Assembly: GCA_937775295.1 (NCBI GenBank)
Contig: CALKBZ010000005.1
Span: 62,001-126,000, forward strand
Length of the DNA stretch: 64,000 nucleotides
Direction: 5' to 3'
Source: an uncultured Opitutales bacterium
Lineage (GTDB): Bacteria; Verrucomicrobiota; Verrucomicrobiia; Opitutales; Coraliomargaritaceae
A program made the translations under genes and the position numbers. Under the pieces are notes generated by a model, which was not told the DNA's origin, ran no database searches, and was given only the letters and a program-made list of their open reading frames with translations. Of this stretch, positions 38,078-47,889 are shown piece by piece. The first letter of the stretch is position 1, and the number at the start of each line of letters is the position of its first letter.

Positions 38078-38602
38078 ATGATTAAACGTAATTATGGAGT
38101 GATGGAATATAACAATGACGTATCAAAAGTGACTGTAGTGTCCGTATTTTTGGCCTATGATAGTGTTGAAAATGCACGCAGGATGAAGCTAATATTTGAT
38201 CATGCGTGCAAAGAGGAAAGTGGTCAGTTGATGTTTGATTTACGCCTGTGGCGTCTGGACATTCTTCAGTGTACGGAGTGTTGGGATCAAGCTCTAGCAG
38301 ATTTAGCGGATGCTGATTTGTTCAGCATGTCTTTCAATCGTGAAAGTGCGTCGATGTTCTCAATGGAATTAACCTGTTTGGTCGAGGAGTGGTTCAACCG
38401 TGAGGGGAAAAATAACTCGGTTCTGCTGGTCAGCCCTGACGGCGCGTGTGGGCACAGTGAGTTCGTCGCTGTACTTCAGGACTTGGGGCAACGGTGTGAT
38501 TTGGACTTTAGCTCTTCGAGTGATCATTCCGACCAATTGCACGAATACTTTCTTTACCCCGTCGTACCATCAATCAACCCCAGCTCTAATTTGCTCTGCT
38601 AA
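38078..38602 (+). CDS. Unknown protein with acidic W-x-x-D-type domain, beside response regulator
   Basis: About 174 residues; no named family recognised. The core FDLRLWRLDILQCTECWDQALADLADADLFSMSFN, followed by LVEEWFNREGKNNSVLLVSPDG, resembles uncharacterised bacterial proteins often found near signal-transduction genes (a remembered pattern, not searched). It has an alpha/beta look with a serine-rich polar tail. The start is uncertain: GTG 38054, ATG 38078 or ATG 38102. Its TAA is immediately followed by the ATG of the next gene. Confidence 0.7.
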   Translation: MIKRNYGVMEYNNDVSKVTVVSVFLAYDSVENARRMKLIFDHACKEESGQLMFDLRLWRLDILQCTECWDQALADLADADLFSMSFNRESASMFSMELTCLVEEWFNREGKNNSVLLVSPDGACGHSEFVAVLQDLGQRCDLDFSSSSDHSDQLHEYFLYPVVPSINPSSNLLC

Positions 38603-39028
38603 ATGAAAACCAATAAAATAACACCACTATTTGTGAATAACTTAATCGCAGACGATGATCCGCTTCAAGCAACTTGGTCGACTAGTCAGGTTCAATCCGG
38701 TGTGCCTGTACCGACGGTTGGAAATCTCAAAAAGCGTATTAAAAAAATATTGGTAGCGCTGCTCAAAGAAACGTGGCTTCCGATTGCTTTGCGCGGTCAC
38801 ATGGCCAAGAAAGTGGCTGATTTAGAGGAAATACTTAAATGCCAGAATCTAAGTAATTTATCGATGCTGACGAATGAAGTCTCCTCCATCTCCTTAATGC
38901 TGGCAATGTATGGCAATACTCATTCGGATTCTGAACTCATCACGCAGATGAGAATGCTGGATCAAGAGCTGAATCCATCTGGATATTTGAGAATTGCCAG
39001 TGATCAAAGGTGCGTCGCATCGCACTGA
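38603..39028 (+). CDS. Unknown 141-residue protein coupled to the preceding gene
   Basis: No family recognised. Begins directly after the preceding stop (TAAATG), so the pair is translationally coupled. A basic region (LKKRIKKILVALLKETW) is followed by a helical C-terminal half. No signal peptide or clear membrane helix. Context suggests a partner of the preceding protein. Confidence 0.6.
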   Translation: MKTNKITPLFVNNLIADDDPLQATWSTSQVQSGVPVPTVGNLKKRIKKILVALLKETWLPIALRGHMAKKVADLEEILKCQNLSNLSMLTNEVSSISLMLAMYGNTHSDSELITQMRMLDQELNPSGYLRIASDQRCVASH

Positions 39029-39097
39029 CTCGACAGCAAATCCTGCGATTAAATCCAGTTAAGCAGAATTCGAGCAAACTCGCTGCTGCCGGATTAC

Positions 39098-39991
39098 CTA
39101 GCGGATCGTAAGCGGAATGACCAGTTCGGGTAGGTTACTTGCGTTGATGAACAGGTGCCCTTGGCCGACTCTGTCGCCTTCGATGGTGGCGCTGACTGTG
39201 CGGGCACCTTCGGGTATGAGTACCTCCGGCATAATTATGCTGCCGGGGATGTCGGTGGTGACATTAATATACAGGCCTCCGTCGGGGGCAGGATAATCGA
39301 GTGCAAAAGCGAGTGCTTGGCGTTGTCCTGGCTTTAGGCTGAGCTGATTTGGTAAAACGCTGAGTGGGCTAGCTGGGTCGATGCGCAGGTAGCCTGCGGT
39401 CTGTGCGCGTGTGGTGCTGCGCACTTCAATGCTGTAGCCGAAATCTGGCTTTACCTCTGGTACGAAGAATTGCAGTTTCGTGGGAGAGGTGAAGACGGTT
39501 TCGGCGGGCGTCTGGTCAACAAAAACGATGTCCTGATCTGTAAAGCCTTGGCCATTAATCGAGACTCGAGTGCCCACAGCTGCTCGTATGGTATCAATTT
39601 TCAATGTGATCTGACTGGGCAGCTGAACTTGGTAAAGATCGGAAATGATCTGTGTAGAGACGGCTGCTTCGTCTTCTTTTTGTGTGACGAATTTGAGCAC
39701 GTAGTAAAAGCGGGTGAGCTCCTTTTCGGCCGGCGCTTGGTAGTCGTATTCAAAGAGGTGTGGCGCAGTTGTGGTAGCTGTCATTGCGCGCTGTTCGCCG
39801 TCGATCACAACGAAGGCTGCCAAGCTGCTCAGCACAACGGTCTTTTTCTTGACCTGCGCTTGAGCGCTCAAGGTATAGTTGCCTGTCGGGGAGGCGGGCG
39901 CGATGGCTGGCGTCGTATTGATCATTTTGACACCACAACCAGTGAGGCAGAATGAGAGGATGAGGAAAGAGGAGAGGGAAATGGCTTTCAT
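39098..39991 (-). CDS. IPT/TIG-domain-like exported lipoprotein
   Basis: 297 residues. ATG at 39989-39991 gives the signal peptide MKAISLSSFLILSFCLTGC with a lipobox Cys at position 19; the open frame continues upstream without support. The middle has an IPT/TIG-like beta domain (IRAAVGTRVSINGQGFTDQDIVFV). A last Ig-like domain (LSVLPNQLSLKPGQRQALAF, then IPGSIIMPEVLIPEGARTV) resembles repeats of secreted adhesion-type proteins. Probably outer-membrane anchored; function unknown. Divergent from the HemW-like gene. Confidence 0.75.
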   Translation of the reverse strand: MKAISLSSFLILSFCLTGCGVKMINTTPAIAPASPTGNYTLSAQAQVKKKTVVLSSLAAFVVIDGEQRAMTATTTAPHLFEYDYQAPAEKELTRFYYVLKFVTQKEDEAAVSTQIISDLYQVQLPSQITLKIDTIRAAVGTRVSINGQGFTDQDIVFVDQTPAETVFTSPTKLQFFVPEVKPDFGYSIEVRSTTRAQTAGYLRIDPASPLSVLPNQLSLKPGQRQALAFALDYPAPDGGLYINVTTDIPGSIIMPEVLIPEGARTVSATIEGDRVGQGHLFINASNLPELVIPLTIR

Positions 39992-40048
39992 AAATCTGGT
40001 GAGAAGGTATGCCTCCTCACTATGCACCTGCAAGACAAAGAGCTGAAA

Positions 40049-41197
40049 ATGATCGATCATCCCGTGAAAACCGAACTGGGTCTCTACTGTCATGTCCCGT
40101 TTTGTGCGTCGACCTGCGACTTCTGTGCTTTTTATCAGGAGAAGCCACGCCGCGGGGACTTGGATCGCTATCTCAGTGCGATGGATGCCGAGTTTGCCCT
40201 GATTTCTGATGATCGCACAGTGGATACTGTTTTCTGGGGTGGTGGCACGCCGGGGCTGTTGTCGGCAAAAGACCTAGAGCGCCTCGGGCGGTCGATGCTG
40301 GAATGTCTGGGCAATGCACCTGCGGAGTGGACGATCGAAATGGCCCCTTCGACTGTCAAGGCGGATAAGCTCGCCGTGTTGCGCGATCTCGGAGTCACGC
40401 GTATCTCGATGGGGGTGCAAAGCTTTGATGAGAAACTGCTGGAATCGCTCGGGCGGCTACATCGTCCGAATCAAATCTATAAGGCTTGGGAGTTAGTCCA
40501 AGCCGCTGGCTTCCCGCAGACGAATCTTGATCTGATGTTTGCCATCCCCAACCAATCCATGGAGCAATGGGAAGCGGCGATTCGCGAAGCAGCTAGACTG
40601 GGGCCGACGCATCTCTCGACCTATTGTCTAACTTTTGAGGAAGACACCGCCCTCTATGTGAAGCTCTCCGAAGGGAAGCTGAAGATCGATGAAGAGCGTG
40701 AACTATTATTCTATGAGCGCGGCTGGGAACTACTCGCTGAGTTGGGATACGCTCAATACGAGATTTCAAATTTTTCCAGAGGCGGTGAATGTATTCATAA
40801 TGTAAATACTTGGCGCATGACGGAGTGGATCGGTTGTGGCCCTTCGGCAGCGAGTCAGTACCAAGGAGAGCGCTATCAGCGTCCGTCAAATTTGAACGAG
40901 TGGGCCACTGCGATGGAGTCGAGGCAGCCGCCTAAGACCGAGATGGTGTCGCTCGATGACAGTATTTTGATGGCAGACGCGATTATTTTTGGGCTGCGCA
41001 TGAATGCTGGAATTGATTTGGCTGACATCGCGCTGCGTTTCCCCGCGCCAAGAGTGATGGCTATGTTAGAGCCATTGTTAGCACGTTTTGAGGCTGAGGC
41101 GCTATTGATTCGAGATGGAGCGCATGCACGTTTAACGCACAAGGGGCGTCTCGTCTGCGACGCGATCGGCAGCGCGGTGCTTGAAGCGGTGGTCTAA
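40049..41197 (+). CDS. HemW-like radical SAM protein (coproporphyrinogen III oxidase family)
   Basis: About 382 residues. The radical SAM cluster motif CASTCDFC (CxxxCxxC) sits about 20 residues from the N-terminus after the typical LGLYCHVPF; GGGTPGLLS and RISMGVQSFDEKLLESLGR follow. The C-terminal domain includes YEISNFSRGGECIHNVNTWR and the winged-helix tail. HemW proteins are heme chaperones rather than oxidases; that role is inferred for this divergent member. An upstream in-frame ATG at 40022 would add nine residues. Confidence 0.88.
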   Translation: MIDHPVKTELGLYCHVPFCASTCDFCAFYQEKPRRGDLDRYLSAMDAEFALISDDRTVDTVFWGGGTPGLLSAKDLERLGRSMLECLGNAPAEWTIEMAPSTVKADKLAVLRDLGVTRISMGVQSFDEKLLESLGRLHRPNQIYKAWELVQAAGFPQTNLDLMFAIPNQSMEQWEAAIREAARLGPTHLSTYCLTFEEDTALYVKLSEGKLKIDEERELLFYERGWELLAELGYAQYEISNFSRGGECIHNVNTWRMTEWIGCGPSAASQYQGERYQRPSNLNEWATAMESRQPPKTEMVSLDDSILMADAIIFGLRMNAGIDLADIALRFPAPRVMAMLEPLLARFEAEALLIRDGAHARLTHKGRLVCDAIGSAVLEAVV

Positions 41198-41244
41198 GGG
41201 AGCTGCTAGATCCTGGCGAAAAGTCAGTCTCTGCAAATAATTGT

Positions 41245-41297
41245 AGCAAGCGGGTTGATCCCGCGATTTCTCAAGGAGGGGCGAGCCTCGCCTCGTC
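41245..41297 (+). repeat. Dispersed palindromic repeat after the HemW-like gene
   Basis: Reads AGCAAGCGGGTTGATCCCGC then GATTTCTCAAGGAGGGGCGAGCCTCGCC. It matches, on the other strand, the sequence at about 19565-19620 (GCGAGCGGGTTTACCCCGCAA ... GCGAGGGACGCGCC). Both copies hold two consecutive palindromes and lie in short convergent spacers, possibly working as terminators. Confidence 0.55.
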
Positions 41298-41305
41298 TGC
41301 AGAAC

Positions 41306-42754
41306 TTATTCGTATCTTCGTCTCAAGTTGGTCGGTAGAATGCCGAGCTCTTCGCGGTATTTGGCCACGGTGCGGCGGGCGATCTTGATCTTCTTTTCGG
41401 TTAAGATGTTAACGATACCTTGGTCGCTATAGGGCTTGGCGGGTTTTTCCTCTTCTATGATATGGCTAATCATATCTTTGATCGATTTATTGGATACTGA
41501 TTCGCCGCTGCCCGCTTTATAGCCTGGCGTAAAGAAATATTTGAATGCGAAAACGCCATGTGGGGTGCGAATGTATTTATTAGCGATGGCGCGGCTAACG
41601 GTGGTCTCGTGTACGCCTACTATTTGCGCAATGGTATTCATTGTCAGTGGGCGTAGTTTGGAGACGCCTGCTGCGAAGAAATCAATTTGAAATTTGAGGA
41701 TTTCAAGTGTGATGCGCTCGATGGTTTGTTGGCGCTGTTGGATCGAGTTGATCAGGAATTTACCTGAACGCATGCGCTCGATCATAAACTCTTTCTCCTT
41801 TTGGTTCAGGTTCCCTTTTGCCAGCATGTCCTTGTAAGTGCTGCTGATGCGTAGGCGAGGGATGTAGTCGTTGTTCAGCGTGATTTGCCATTCGCCATAT
41901 TCATCTTTGAATACAGTGGCATCGGGTTCGATGACTGCGTTTGAGTCTGGGCTGAAGCGTTTGCCTGGCGAAGGTTCAAGCGTCGCGATCGCTTCAATGG
42001 CATCTTGGATGTTCTCAGTGCTCGTATCTAGCTTGCGCCCGAGCTCAGGGATGCGGCGGCGGATGAGGAGTTGAAAGTGGTCGCGGAGGATTTGGGCTGC
42101 GATGGTCTTGCCTTGCCCGCGTAGCTCCAGCTGCGTAACGAGGCAGTCTTGTGTGTCTTTAGTGCCGATTCCAGGTGGATCGAAGGTCTTTAGCATTTCG
42201 CTGGCCTTGCTGACTGAGCTGTAGGGGATACGGCTAGTGAGAGCTATGTTGGAAACGGTCTCAGTGAGGAAGCCATTATCGTCAATACTACCAATGAGGT
42301 AGAGTAGGGCTTCGCGCTCTTGATTGGAGCATTCGGTAAGTTCGGCTTGTTCGATGAGATGCTGCTGTAGTGAGACGCTCGTAGTGAGTGAATTCATAAA
42401 GTGCTCGCGGCGCTCATCATCCTCGGAGGTGTGGCTCTGTCCGGTGTTCTCTAGAGCGTAGTGGTCACGCATATCTTCGCTCATGCGTTCTAGGGCGCTG
42501 AAGTCCTCGGGGTTGAACTCGGTTTCTTCGTCTTGTTCGAGTTGGTTGGCGTTAGGCTCTTCGCGCTGTTCTTCGACGCTGATGCTATCAAACGCCAGTT
42601 CTTCGAGCAGTGGATTCGCTTGGAGCTCTTCAAGGATCGAGGTGCGTAGTTCCACCGCTGGCGCCTGGAGAATCTTGAGGGAGTTCCGTAGCTGAGGTGC
42701 TAGTACGAGCGTCTGCGTCTGCTTCTGAGCTTGCTGGAATCCTTGTGAGCTCAT
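41306..42754 (-). CDS. rpoN: RNA polymerase sigma-54 factor
   Basis: 482 residues. Region I is Gln-rich and starts [35 protein letters not shown]; an acidic region II follows. The core-binding domain, HTH ([20 protein letters not shown]) and terminal RpoN box [10 protein letters not shown] are all present. It directs transcription from -24/-12 promoters with enhancer-binding activators. No activator gene is in the window. Confidence 0.97.
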   Translation of the reverse strand: MSSQGFQQAQKQTQTLVLAPQLRNSLKILQAPAVELRTSILEELQANPLLEELAFDSISVEEQREEPNANQLEQDEETEFNPEDFSALERMSEDMRDHYALENTGQSHTSEDDERREHFMNSLTTSVSLQQHLIEQAELTECSNQEREALLYLIGSIDDNGFLTETVSNIALTSRIPYSSVSKASEMLKTFDPPGIGTKDTQDCLVTQLELRGQGKTIAAQILRDHFQLLIRRRIPELGRKLDTSTENIQDAIEAIATLEPSPGKRFSPDSNAVIEPDATVFKDEYGEWQITLNNDYIPRLRISSTYKDMLAKGNLNQKEKEFMIERMRSGKFLINSIQQRQQTIERITLEILKFQIDFFAAGVSKLRPLTMNTIAQIVGVHETTVSRAIANKYIRTPHGVFAFKYFFTPGYKAGSGESVSNKSIKDMISHIIEEEKPAKPYSDQGIVNILTEKKIKIARRTVAKYREELGILPTNLRRRYE

Positions 42755-42777
42755 GATATTTTGCCGAGGTTGTGGGC

Positions 42778-43119
42778 TTAGGCCCCTTGGTTTTGTTCGA
42801 GGCCTAGTGTCTCGCTTGATGCCCAGTGCTTTGCTGCGCTGCTGCTGCTGCTGTTGTTGCCAAATAAGTTTTTGATGTAGCTAGCTAGCTTTTTATTGGT
42901 TGGTCCGTAGCATTTGCCGTCGAGGCGTGTATCGAGATGAGGGCGTATTTTGGTGCAGCGGGGAATCGCCAAATTAAAAATGTTGTGACGAGTGGTTTCG
43001 CTGGTGAACTTGTTGCGAAATTCTACAAATTTGGAGTAAAAATCACAGATTAGTTTGATCGCCATGCGTTTACTAAAATGCCCCGCGGGCATTTGCTTAG
43101 CTTCATGTACAATGCTCAT
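42778..43119 (-). CDS. Small hypothetical protein upstream of rpoN
   Basis: About 113 residues from the ATG at 43119; a GTG at 43188 would extend it. No family recognised. Basic overall, with a short Ser/Asn run near the C-terminus encoded by a GCTGCTGCTG-type repeat. It ends 24 bp before the rpoN start, so it could be co-transcribed. The composition looks protein-like but support is modest. Confidence 0.4.
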   Translation of the reverse strand: MSIVHEAKQMPAGHFSKRMAIKLICDFYSKFVEFRNKFTSETTRHNIFNLAIPRCTKIRPHLDTRLDGKCYGPTNKKLASYIKNLFGNNSSSSSAAKHWASSETLGLEQNQGA

Positions 43120-43318
43120 ATCGCCTTCGGTGGTCGTATGCGCGAGTCCGATATTCAGTTGATTGAGAGTGTGTTTGAGCTTCAGCACATGCTAGATAAA
43201 ATGCTGAATTTAAATTTTTTCAAGTAAAATTATCAATCTAGCACGAAAAATGCTCATCTGACTGGTTCTGTGGGAGGTGTAGGTTGACAGTAGCGCCGAA
43301 GCGTATTTGTTGTAGTGC

Positions 43319-43636
43319 ATGATCACATTGACAGACAGTGCCGTGGCACAAATCCAACAGTTGCAGGCCGAGAAGGCTATTGAGGGGCAGAAACTCCGTA
43401 TCATGGTCGAGGCGGGCGGATGCTCGGGCTTCGAATATGGTATGTCTTTTGACGATAAGAAGGATGACGATCAATTGTTTGAAAACAACGGTGTTGAATT
43501 CCTAGTTGATGAGACGAGTCTAGGATACCTCGAGGACAGCGTCGTCGATTTCGACGATGGCCTGACGGGAAAAGGCTTTGAAGTACGCAACCCGAATGCC
43601 AGCAGCACTTGTGGCTGTGGCCGTTCATTTAATTAG
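43319..43636 (+). CDS. HesB/IscA/ErpA-family iron-sulfur carrier
   Basis: 105 residues, standard length. The three cluster-binding cysteines are C35 in GGCSGFEYG and the two in STCGCGRSF at the C-terminus. These A-type carriers pass Fe-S clusters to targets such as the complex I subunits. ErpA-like by length and ending. Monocistronic. Confidence 0.93.
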   Translation: MITLTDSAVAQIQQLQAEKAIEGQKLRIMVEAGGCSGFEYGMSFDDKKDDDQLFENNGVEFLVDETSLGYLEDSVVDFDDGLTGKGFEVRNPNASSTCGCGRSFN

Positions 43637-43674
43637 TGCGATAGTTGGGTGCTGGCGTTTCAGTTTGTTGCAAC

Positions 43675-43719
43675 GGGCAGACGGAGATGTCTGTGGCACA
43701 GTTTGTATCTGCCCTTTTA
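43675..43719 (+). terminator. Possible terminator after the ErpA-like gene
   Basis: GGGCAGA / TCTGCCC arms followed by TTTT, with a nested CAGAC/GTCTG pairing in the loop. The loop is long, so this is a weak call. It overlaps the 3' end of the convergent flavoprotein gene. Confidence 0.35.
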
Positions 43720-45309
43720 ACTCGCTGCAGCTTCTGCGCAGCGCATACCATCGAGTGCGGCGCTGACGATGCCGCCGGCGTAGCCCGCGCCTTCACCGCA
43801 GGGGTAAAGACCTGCTATATCTGGATGCTGTAGTGAGTCTGGATCGCGCGGCACGCGCACGGGCGAACTGGTGCGCGTCTCAAAACCGATCAAGTTGCAC
43901 TCCTCTGTAATGTAGCCGCGCATCTGCTCGCCGAACAGCGTTAAGCCGCGGCGCATTCGTGAAACGATCCATTCTGGCATGATCTGGTCGAGGCGTGCGC
44001 TCTGGATGCCGGGGAAGTAGCTGGTCTTGGGCAGATCTACTGAGGTTTTACCTTTTAGAAAGTCGGTCACGCGTTGCCCTGGTGCGACTTGACCGCCACC
44101 ACCCGCTTGTTTGGCGGCGATTTCCAAATGTTTCTGAAATGCGATACCGGCGAGCATGCCGTGTTCAGCTTCAAAGGGGGCAGTATCTTCCGGCTCAACG
44201 CTGACTACCATGCCACTGTTGGCAAAGGGGGAGTCGCGGCGTGCGAGACTCATGCCATTAACCACTACCTCATCGTTCTCAGTCGCAGCAGGTACGATGA
44301 AGCCACCTGGGCACATGCAGAAGGAGTGTACGCCACGGTTGTCAATCTTCGTGGCGAGTCGGTAGCTCGCTGCGGGGAGTAGCTTTGGGCGTTCTTGCCC
44401 AATTGGATAGTGATACTGTGTGCTATCAATCAGAGGTTGCGGATGCTCAATGCGTACACCGACTGCAAAGGACTTTTGTTCAAGGCGTACCTTTTGGGCA
44501 TGAAGCTGCTGGTAAACATCGCGGGCGGAGTGGCCAGTTGCCAAGATCGTACGGTCGCTGATGAACTCGCGGCCATCGACTGTATTTACCCCGCAAATAC
44601 GACTATCCTTGAGAATGAATTGATTCACCTTCGTGCCGAAGTGGACTTCACCGCCAGCTTCGAGGATCGATTGGCGCATCGCCATGACCACTTTCGGGAG
44701 CAAATTAGAGCCAATGTGCGGGTGCGCGTCAATGAGGATGCGCTCGGGGGCACCATGCGCGACGAGTGTCTCGTAGATATCACGAATCGGACCGCGCTTT
44801 TTAACGCGAGTGTAGAGTTTGCCGTCCGAGTATGTGCCGGCACCGCCTTCGCCAAAGCAATAGTTGGAGTCCTCGATGACAGTGCCTTTTTTGAGAATGG
44901 GACCGAGATCGAAGCGCCGCGCCGAGGCGTCCTTGCCGCGCTCTAAAATAATTGGCTTCAGCCCAAGTTCGAGGGCTCTCAGCGCGGCAAACATCCCCGC
45001 AGGGCCACAACCAATGATGAGCACTGTTTTTGCATCCGTGGTAGGTCTGTTGTACCGAGGCTTCAATTCCGGCTTTGCCGGAAGAGCCTGGTCGAGGCCG
45101 ACTTCGATTCGTAGCTGCACCTTGATCTGCCTTTGGCGGGCATCGATTGAATGTTTGCGCAGACGCATATCGACGATCTGCTCTTCAGGCAGTGCGAGTT
45201 TCTCGGCGATCGCGGTTTTCCACGCCGGGACGTGCTCTGATTCCTCGACTGGTAAGACGATATCAACAAGTGGCGCTTGGGCGGAGTCTTCTGGTGTGTG
45301 CTCTGGCAT
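43717..45309 (-). CDS. COG2509-type FAD-dependent oxidoreductase
   Basis: 530 residues. An N-terminal about 90-residue domain with the basic SIDARQRQIKVQLRIEV precedes the FAD-binding motif VLIIGCGPAGMFAALRALELG. Later come FGEGGAGTYSDGKLYTR, a second nucleotide-type stretch ATGHSARDVYQQL, and the C-terminal LYPCGEGAGYAGGIVSAALDGM. Expected cytoplasmic flavoprotein; substrate unknown in this family. ATG at 45309 (MPEHTPEDS) preferred to a start at 45351. Confidence 0.9.
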   Translation of the reverse strand: MPEHTPEDSAQAPLVDIVLPVEESEHVPAWKTAIAEKLALPEEQIVDMRLRKHSIDARQRQIKVQLRIEVGLDQALPAKPELKPRYNRPTTDAKTVLIIGCGPAGMFAALRALELGLKPIILERGKDASARRFDLGPILKKGTVIEDSNYCFGEGGAGTYSDGKLYTRVKKRGPIRDIYETLVAHGAPERILIDAHPHIGSNLLPKVVMAMRQSILEAGGEVHFGTKVNQFILKDSRICGVNTVDGREFISDRTILATGHSARDVYQQLHAQKVRLEQKSFAVGVRIEHPQPLIDSTQYHYPIGQERPKLLPAASYRLATKIDNRGVHSFCMCPGGFIVPAATENDEVVVNGMSLARRDSPFANSGMVVSVEPEDTAPFEAEHGMLAGIAFQKHLEIAAKQAGGGGQVAPGQRVTDFLKGKTSVDLPKTSYFPGIQSARLDQIMPEWIVSRMRRGLTLFGEQMRGYITEECNLIGFETRTSSPVRVPRDPDSLQHPDIAGLYPCGEGAGYAGGIVSAALDGMRCAEAAAS

Positions 45310-45434
45310 ATTCAGGCGCGAGTATCCCTGTTGTACGAACGACGACAACAAGTTTGTTGCCTAGATTTCAAAACACAGAATCACTCTGAATGCTGCAACT
45401 TGGCTACCTTAATATTGAAACCTGCCACTCGTAA

Positions 45435-46280
45435 TTATTCTGTTAGCGTTGCTTGTAACTTTTGTAGGGTGTGAATACCAGACGGTGTTTCGAAGTAGAG
45501 CGTGTCTTTGGGGGCCTCAAAGGTGCGCAGCTGTTCGACGTTGATCAGCATTAGAGCGGTTGACCAGGCATCAGCTAGCGCGGCGCTGGGTTGCAATATC
45601 CATGCGCGTTTAAAGTGGTAATCGGGGGCGCAGTGTATCTGAGGAGAGACGATGTGGCTTCCTTGAATGCCGGTTCCTGAAGCGCTCAGTGCTTGGTTGT
45701 TTAATTTGATGGTCTGCTGATTGTGATCGCCGCTCAGTTCAATCGGCCAGGTCGTGGAGCCGAAGGCTAACTGCGTGCTCGCACCAGCACAAAGCAGCGC
45801 GGATTCAATGCCCCAGTCTTCCATTAGGTTTTTGAGTTGGTCAAGCGCGTAGCCTTTGCCAATGCCGCCGAGATCGATTTCACGTCCGGCTGTGACACAT
45901 GTGATCGCTGGTCGATCTGGATCAATGCTGAGCGTGCCGCTGAGTGATGGGACGCTGCCGGCAGCTTTGTTTTTTTGATGTTCGATTAATGTGCCGAGAG
46001 TGATGTCGAACAGGCCACCAGTCTGCTTATGTGCTTCGGCGGCCAGTCGTATGCAGTCATAGCAGGTTTGACTGATGAAAAGTGTTTGTCCGGTCTCCAT
46101 GTGGTTGATTCGAAACACATCACTGCCTTCGATGTAGCGACTGAGAGTCATTTCGATATCGTCCAGCAGGACGATGGCTGTGTGCGCGACATCCTTCGCG
46201 AGTTTCGCATCGTCAGTAACGATACGTAAAATGAAGGTGGTCTTCATCGCGTGGTGTTCGAATTGATGGATATGGCTCAT
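45435..46280 (-). CDS. ApbE-like FAD:protein FMN transferase
   Basis: 281 residues. ApbE signatures: GGLFDITLGTLIEH, EIDLGGIGKGYALDQL, and the C-terminal ALADAWSTALML. ApbE enzymes attach FMN to threonine residues of proteins such as NqrB/NqrC. Two oddities: there is no lipoprotein signal peptide, and the usual HIxDPxTG motif reads SHIVSPQIHC, so activity may be altered. The start overlaps the stop of the upstream membrane protein gene (ATGA, 46277-46280). Confidence 0.85.
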   Translation of the reverse strand: MSHIHQFEHHAMKTTFILRIVTDDAKLAKDVAHTAIVLLDDIEMTLSRYIEGSDVFRINHMETGQTLFISQTCYDCIRLAAEAHKQTGGLFDITLGTLIEHQKNKAAGSVPSLSGTLSIDPDRPAITCVTAGREIDLGGIGKGYALDQLKNLMEDWGIESALLCAGASTQLAFGSTTWPIELSGDHNQQTIKLNNQALSASGTGIQGSHIVSPQIHCAPDYHFKRAWILQPSAALADAWSTALMLINVEQLRTFEAPKDTLYFETPSGIHTLQKLQATLTE

Positions 46281-47797
46281 TGTGTGTCAGTGCGCATCCA
46301 GTGCTGCCAGATGTCGTTGCGTAAATAAAGAGTGACGGCGACATTTGCGCGAAGGCCGCGTGGGAGTTTTGTGTGGGTGGCTGCGAGTAAGTTGTCGCAG
46401 GCCTGTTCTTGTGCAGGCATCGCGAAGATGATTGGCAAGCCTGTTACGGCTTGAATCGGAGTCGGCCAGTAACCAATGGTTTCGAAACTACGTAAATACC
46501 ACGGCAGTGGCCAATACTCTTGACCGATGACGGCGATGGGCGAGAGCGTGGGTGCATCGGGTAGGGCGCTTAACTCTTGTAGCCAGCGTTCGACCTTTGG
46601 TGCGTCTTTGCTGGTGGGCACATACGCGTATGGATTGCGGCTGTCATTGGCCAGGCGGCCGCTGGCATGAATACTTTGTTTGGTCTGGTAGGCTAGCCCA
46701 GTGAGTAAGAGTAGTGTGAGGATGAGCCGGGACCTCGTCTTTAAGCTCGGAAAATAGCTAAAGACATAGCCACCCAGCAGACAGGCATGTGCCCATGGCA
46801 CCATCATGAGCCAAGGGGTTTTGTAGCTGATGCAGCTGTAGATAATAAAGTGGCACACCGTCGCGACCGCCAGAAAGAGCAGCGCAGGGTTCGGCACACG
46901 TTTTACTGCGGCGAATGCCACCGCGATCACCGCGAGTAGGGCGATGAGTGCTTCGCTCCACCAGATGCCAAACTCTTGCTTGGGCCAAACAAGCAGCTCG
47001 AGGTAATAGCCCATGCCTTTTTCGTGGCCAGCGGTGGTCTCGTAAACGAAGTAGGTGCGCACCGCGTCGATGATACCCTGCATGGAGCGAAAGCCATCGC
47101 TGTAAAAGTAGGCGGCGCTGAGCGCTGACGTGATGATCAGCAAGCCGCTAGGCAATAGATACAGGCGAAGGTTGGGGCAGAGGTGCCGCGCGTCATTTGC
47201 TCGCTGTCTCCAGTAGCAGAGCCCGACGGCTGGTAGCCACGCGAGTATCGAAATGGCGAAGGTTTCTTTGGTGGCAAACATCAGGCCGATGCAGAGCCCC
47301 GAGGCGATGGCGATACGCTTGCTCGGGTGCTCGGTGAGCCGCAAGACTGCCGCGCAAGCCAGCATCGCAAAGAGCGTCAGCAAGCTCTCATGAATATACA
47401 TGCGATTGTAATACACCATCAGCGGTGAACTCGCTAACAGCGCGGCGGCTGCCAATGCGCCCCATGATCCGATGGATCGTCTCCATAGTAGCGGGGTAAA
47501 TACCACAAGTAGACCGGCAATGACAGAGCTGAGACGCAAGGTGGTTACGGATAGTTCGCTCCAGGAGGTTTCGGATCGGCTGCGCGCGATGGGCTGCGAA
47601 CTAAGGCTGAGTAACGGACCATGGAAATGCTGGGGGTCAAACTTGTAGTCCTCGCCGACTAATTGACGCGCGAGGATACGTGCGCCGGTCGCCTCGTCGG
47701 CGTGGATTGGGCGTTCTTCTAAGTTCTGCAGGCGTAACGTTAACGAGAGTATAACGATAGCAATCCATGTGACAATTATAAGGAGACGTTGCGACAT
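46277..47797 (-). CDS. TIGR03663-type membrane protein (GT39-like)
   Basis: 506 residues, about 11 transmembrane helices. The first periplasmic loop EERPIHADEATGARI carries the acidic pair typical of GT-C glycosyltransferases; HGPLLSL and YYNRMYIHESLLTLF follow. It matches my memory of the TIGR03663 family. Probably transfers a lipid-linked sugar; acceptor unknown. Translationally coupled to the ApbE-like gene. Confidence 0.82.
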   Translation of the reverse strand: MSQRLLIIVTWIAIVILSLTLRLQNLEERPIHADEATGARILARQLVGEDYKFDPQHFHGPLLSLSSQPIARSRSETSWSELSVTTLRLSSVIAGLLVVFTPLLWRRSIGSWGALAAAALLASSPLMVYYNRMYIHESLLTLFAMLACAAVLRLTEHPSKRIAIASGLCIGLMFATKETFAISILAWLPAVGLCYWRQRANDARHLCPNLRLYLLPSGLLIITSALSAAYFYSDGFRSMQGIIDAVRTYFVYETTAGHEKGMGYYLELLVWPKQEFGIWWSEALIALLAVIAVAFAAVKRVPNPALLFLAVATVCHFIIYSCISYKTPWLMMVPWAHACLLGGYVFSYFPSLKTRSRLILTLLLLTGLAYQTKQSIHASGRLANDSRNPYAYVPTSKDAPKVERWLQELSALPDAPTLSPIAVIGQEYWPLPWYLRSFETIGYWPTPIQAVTGLPIIFAMPAQEQACDNLLAATHTKLPRGLRANVAVTLYLRNDIWQHWMRTDTQ

Positions 47798-47889
47798 TGT
47801 AAGGTGGCTCTATCTGAAGCGACTTATTTGCCGGCTGCAATCCTGCTTTGCCGTTGTGTTCATTCTGTAGTCACTATTATTTATTAACC

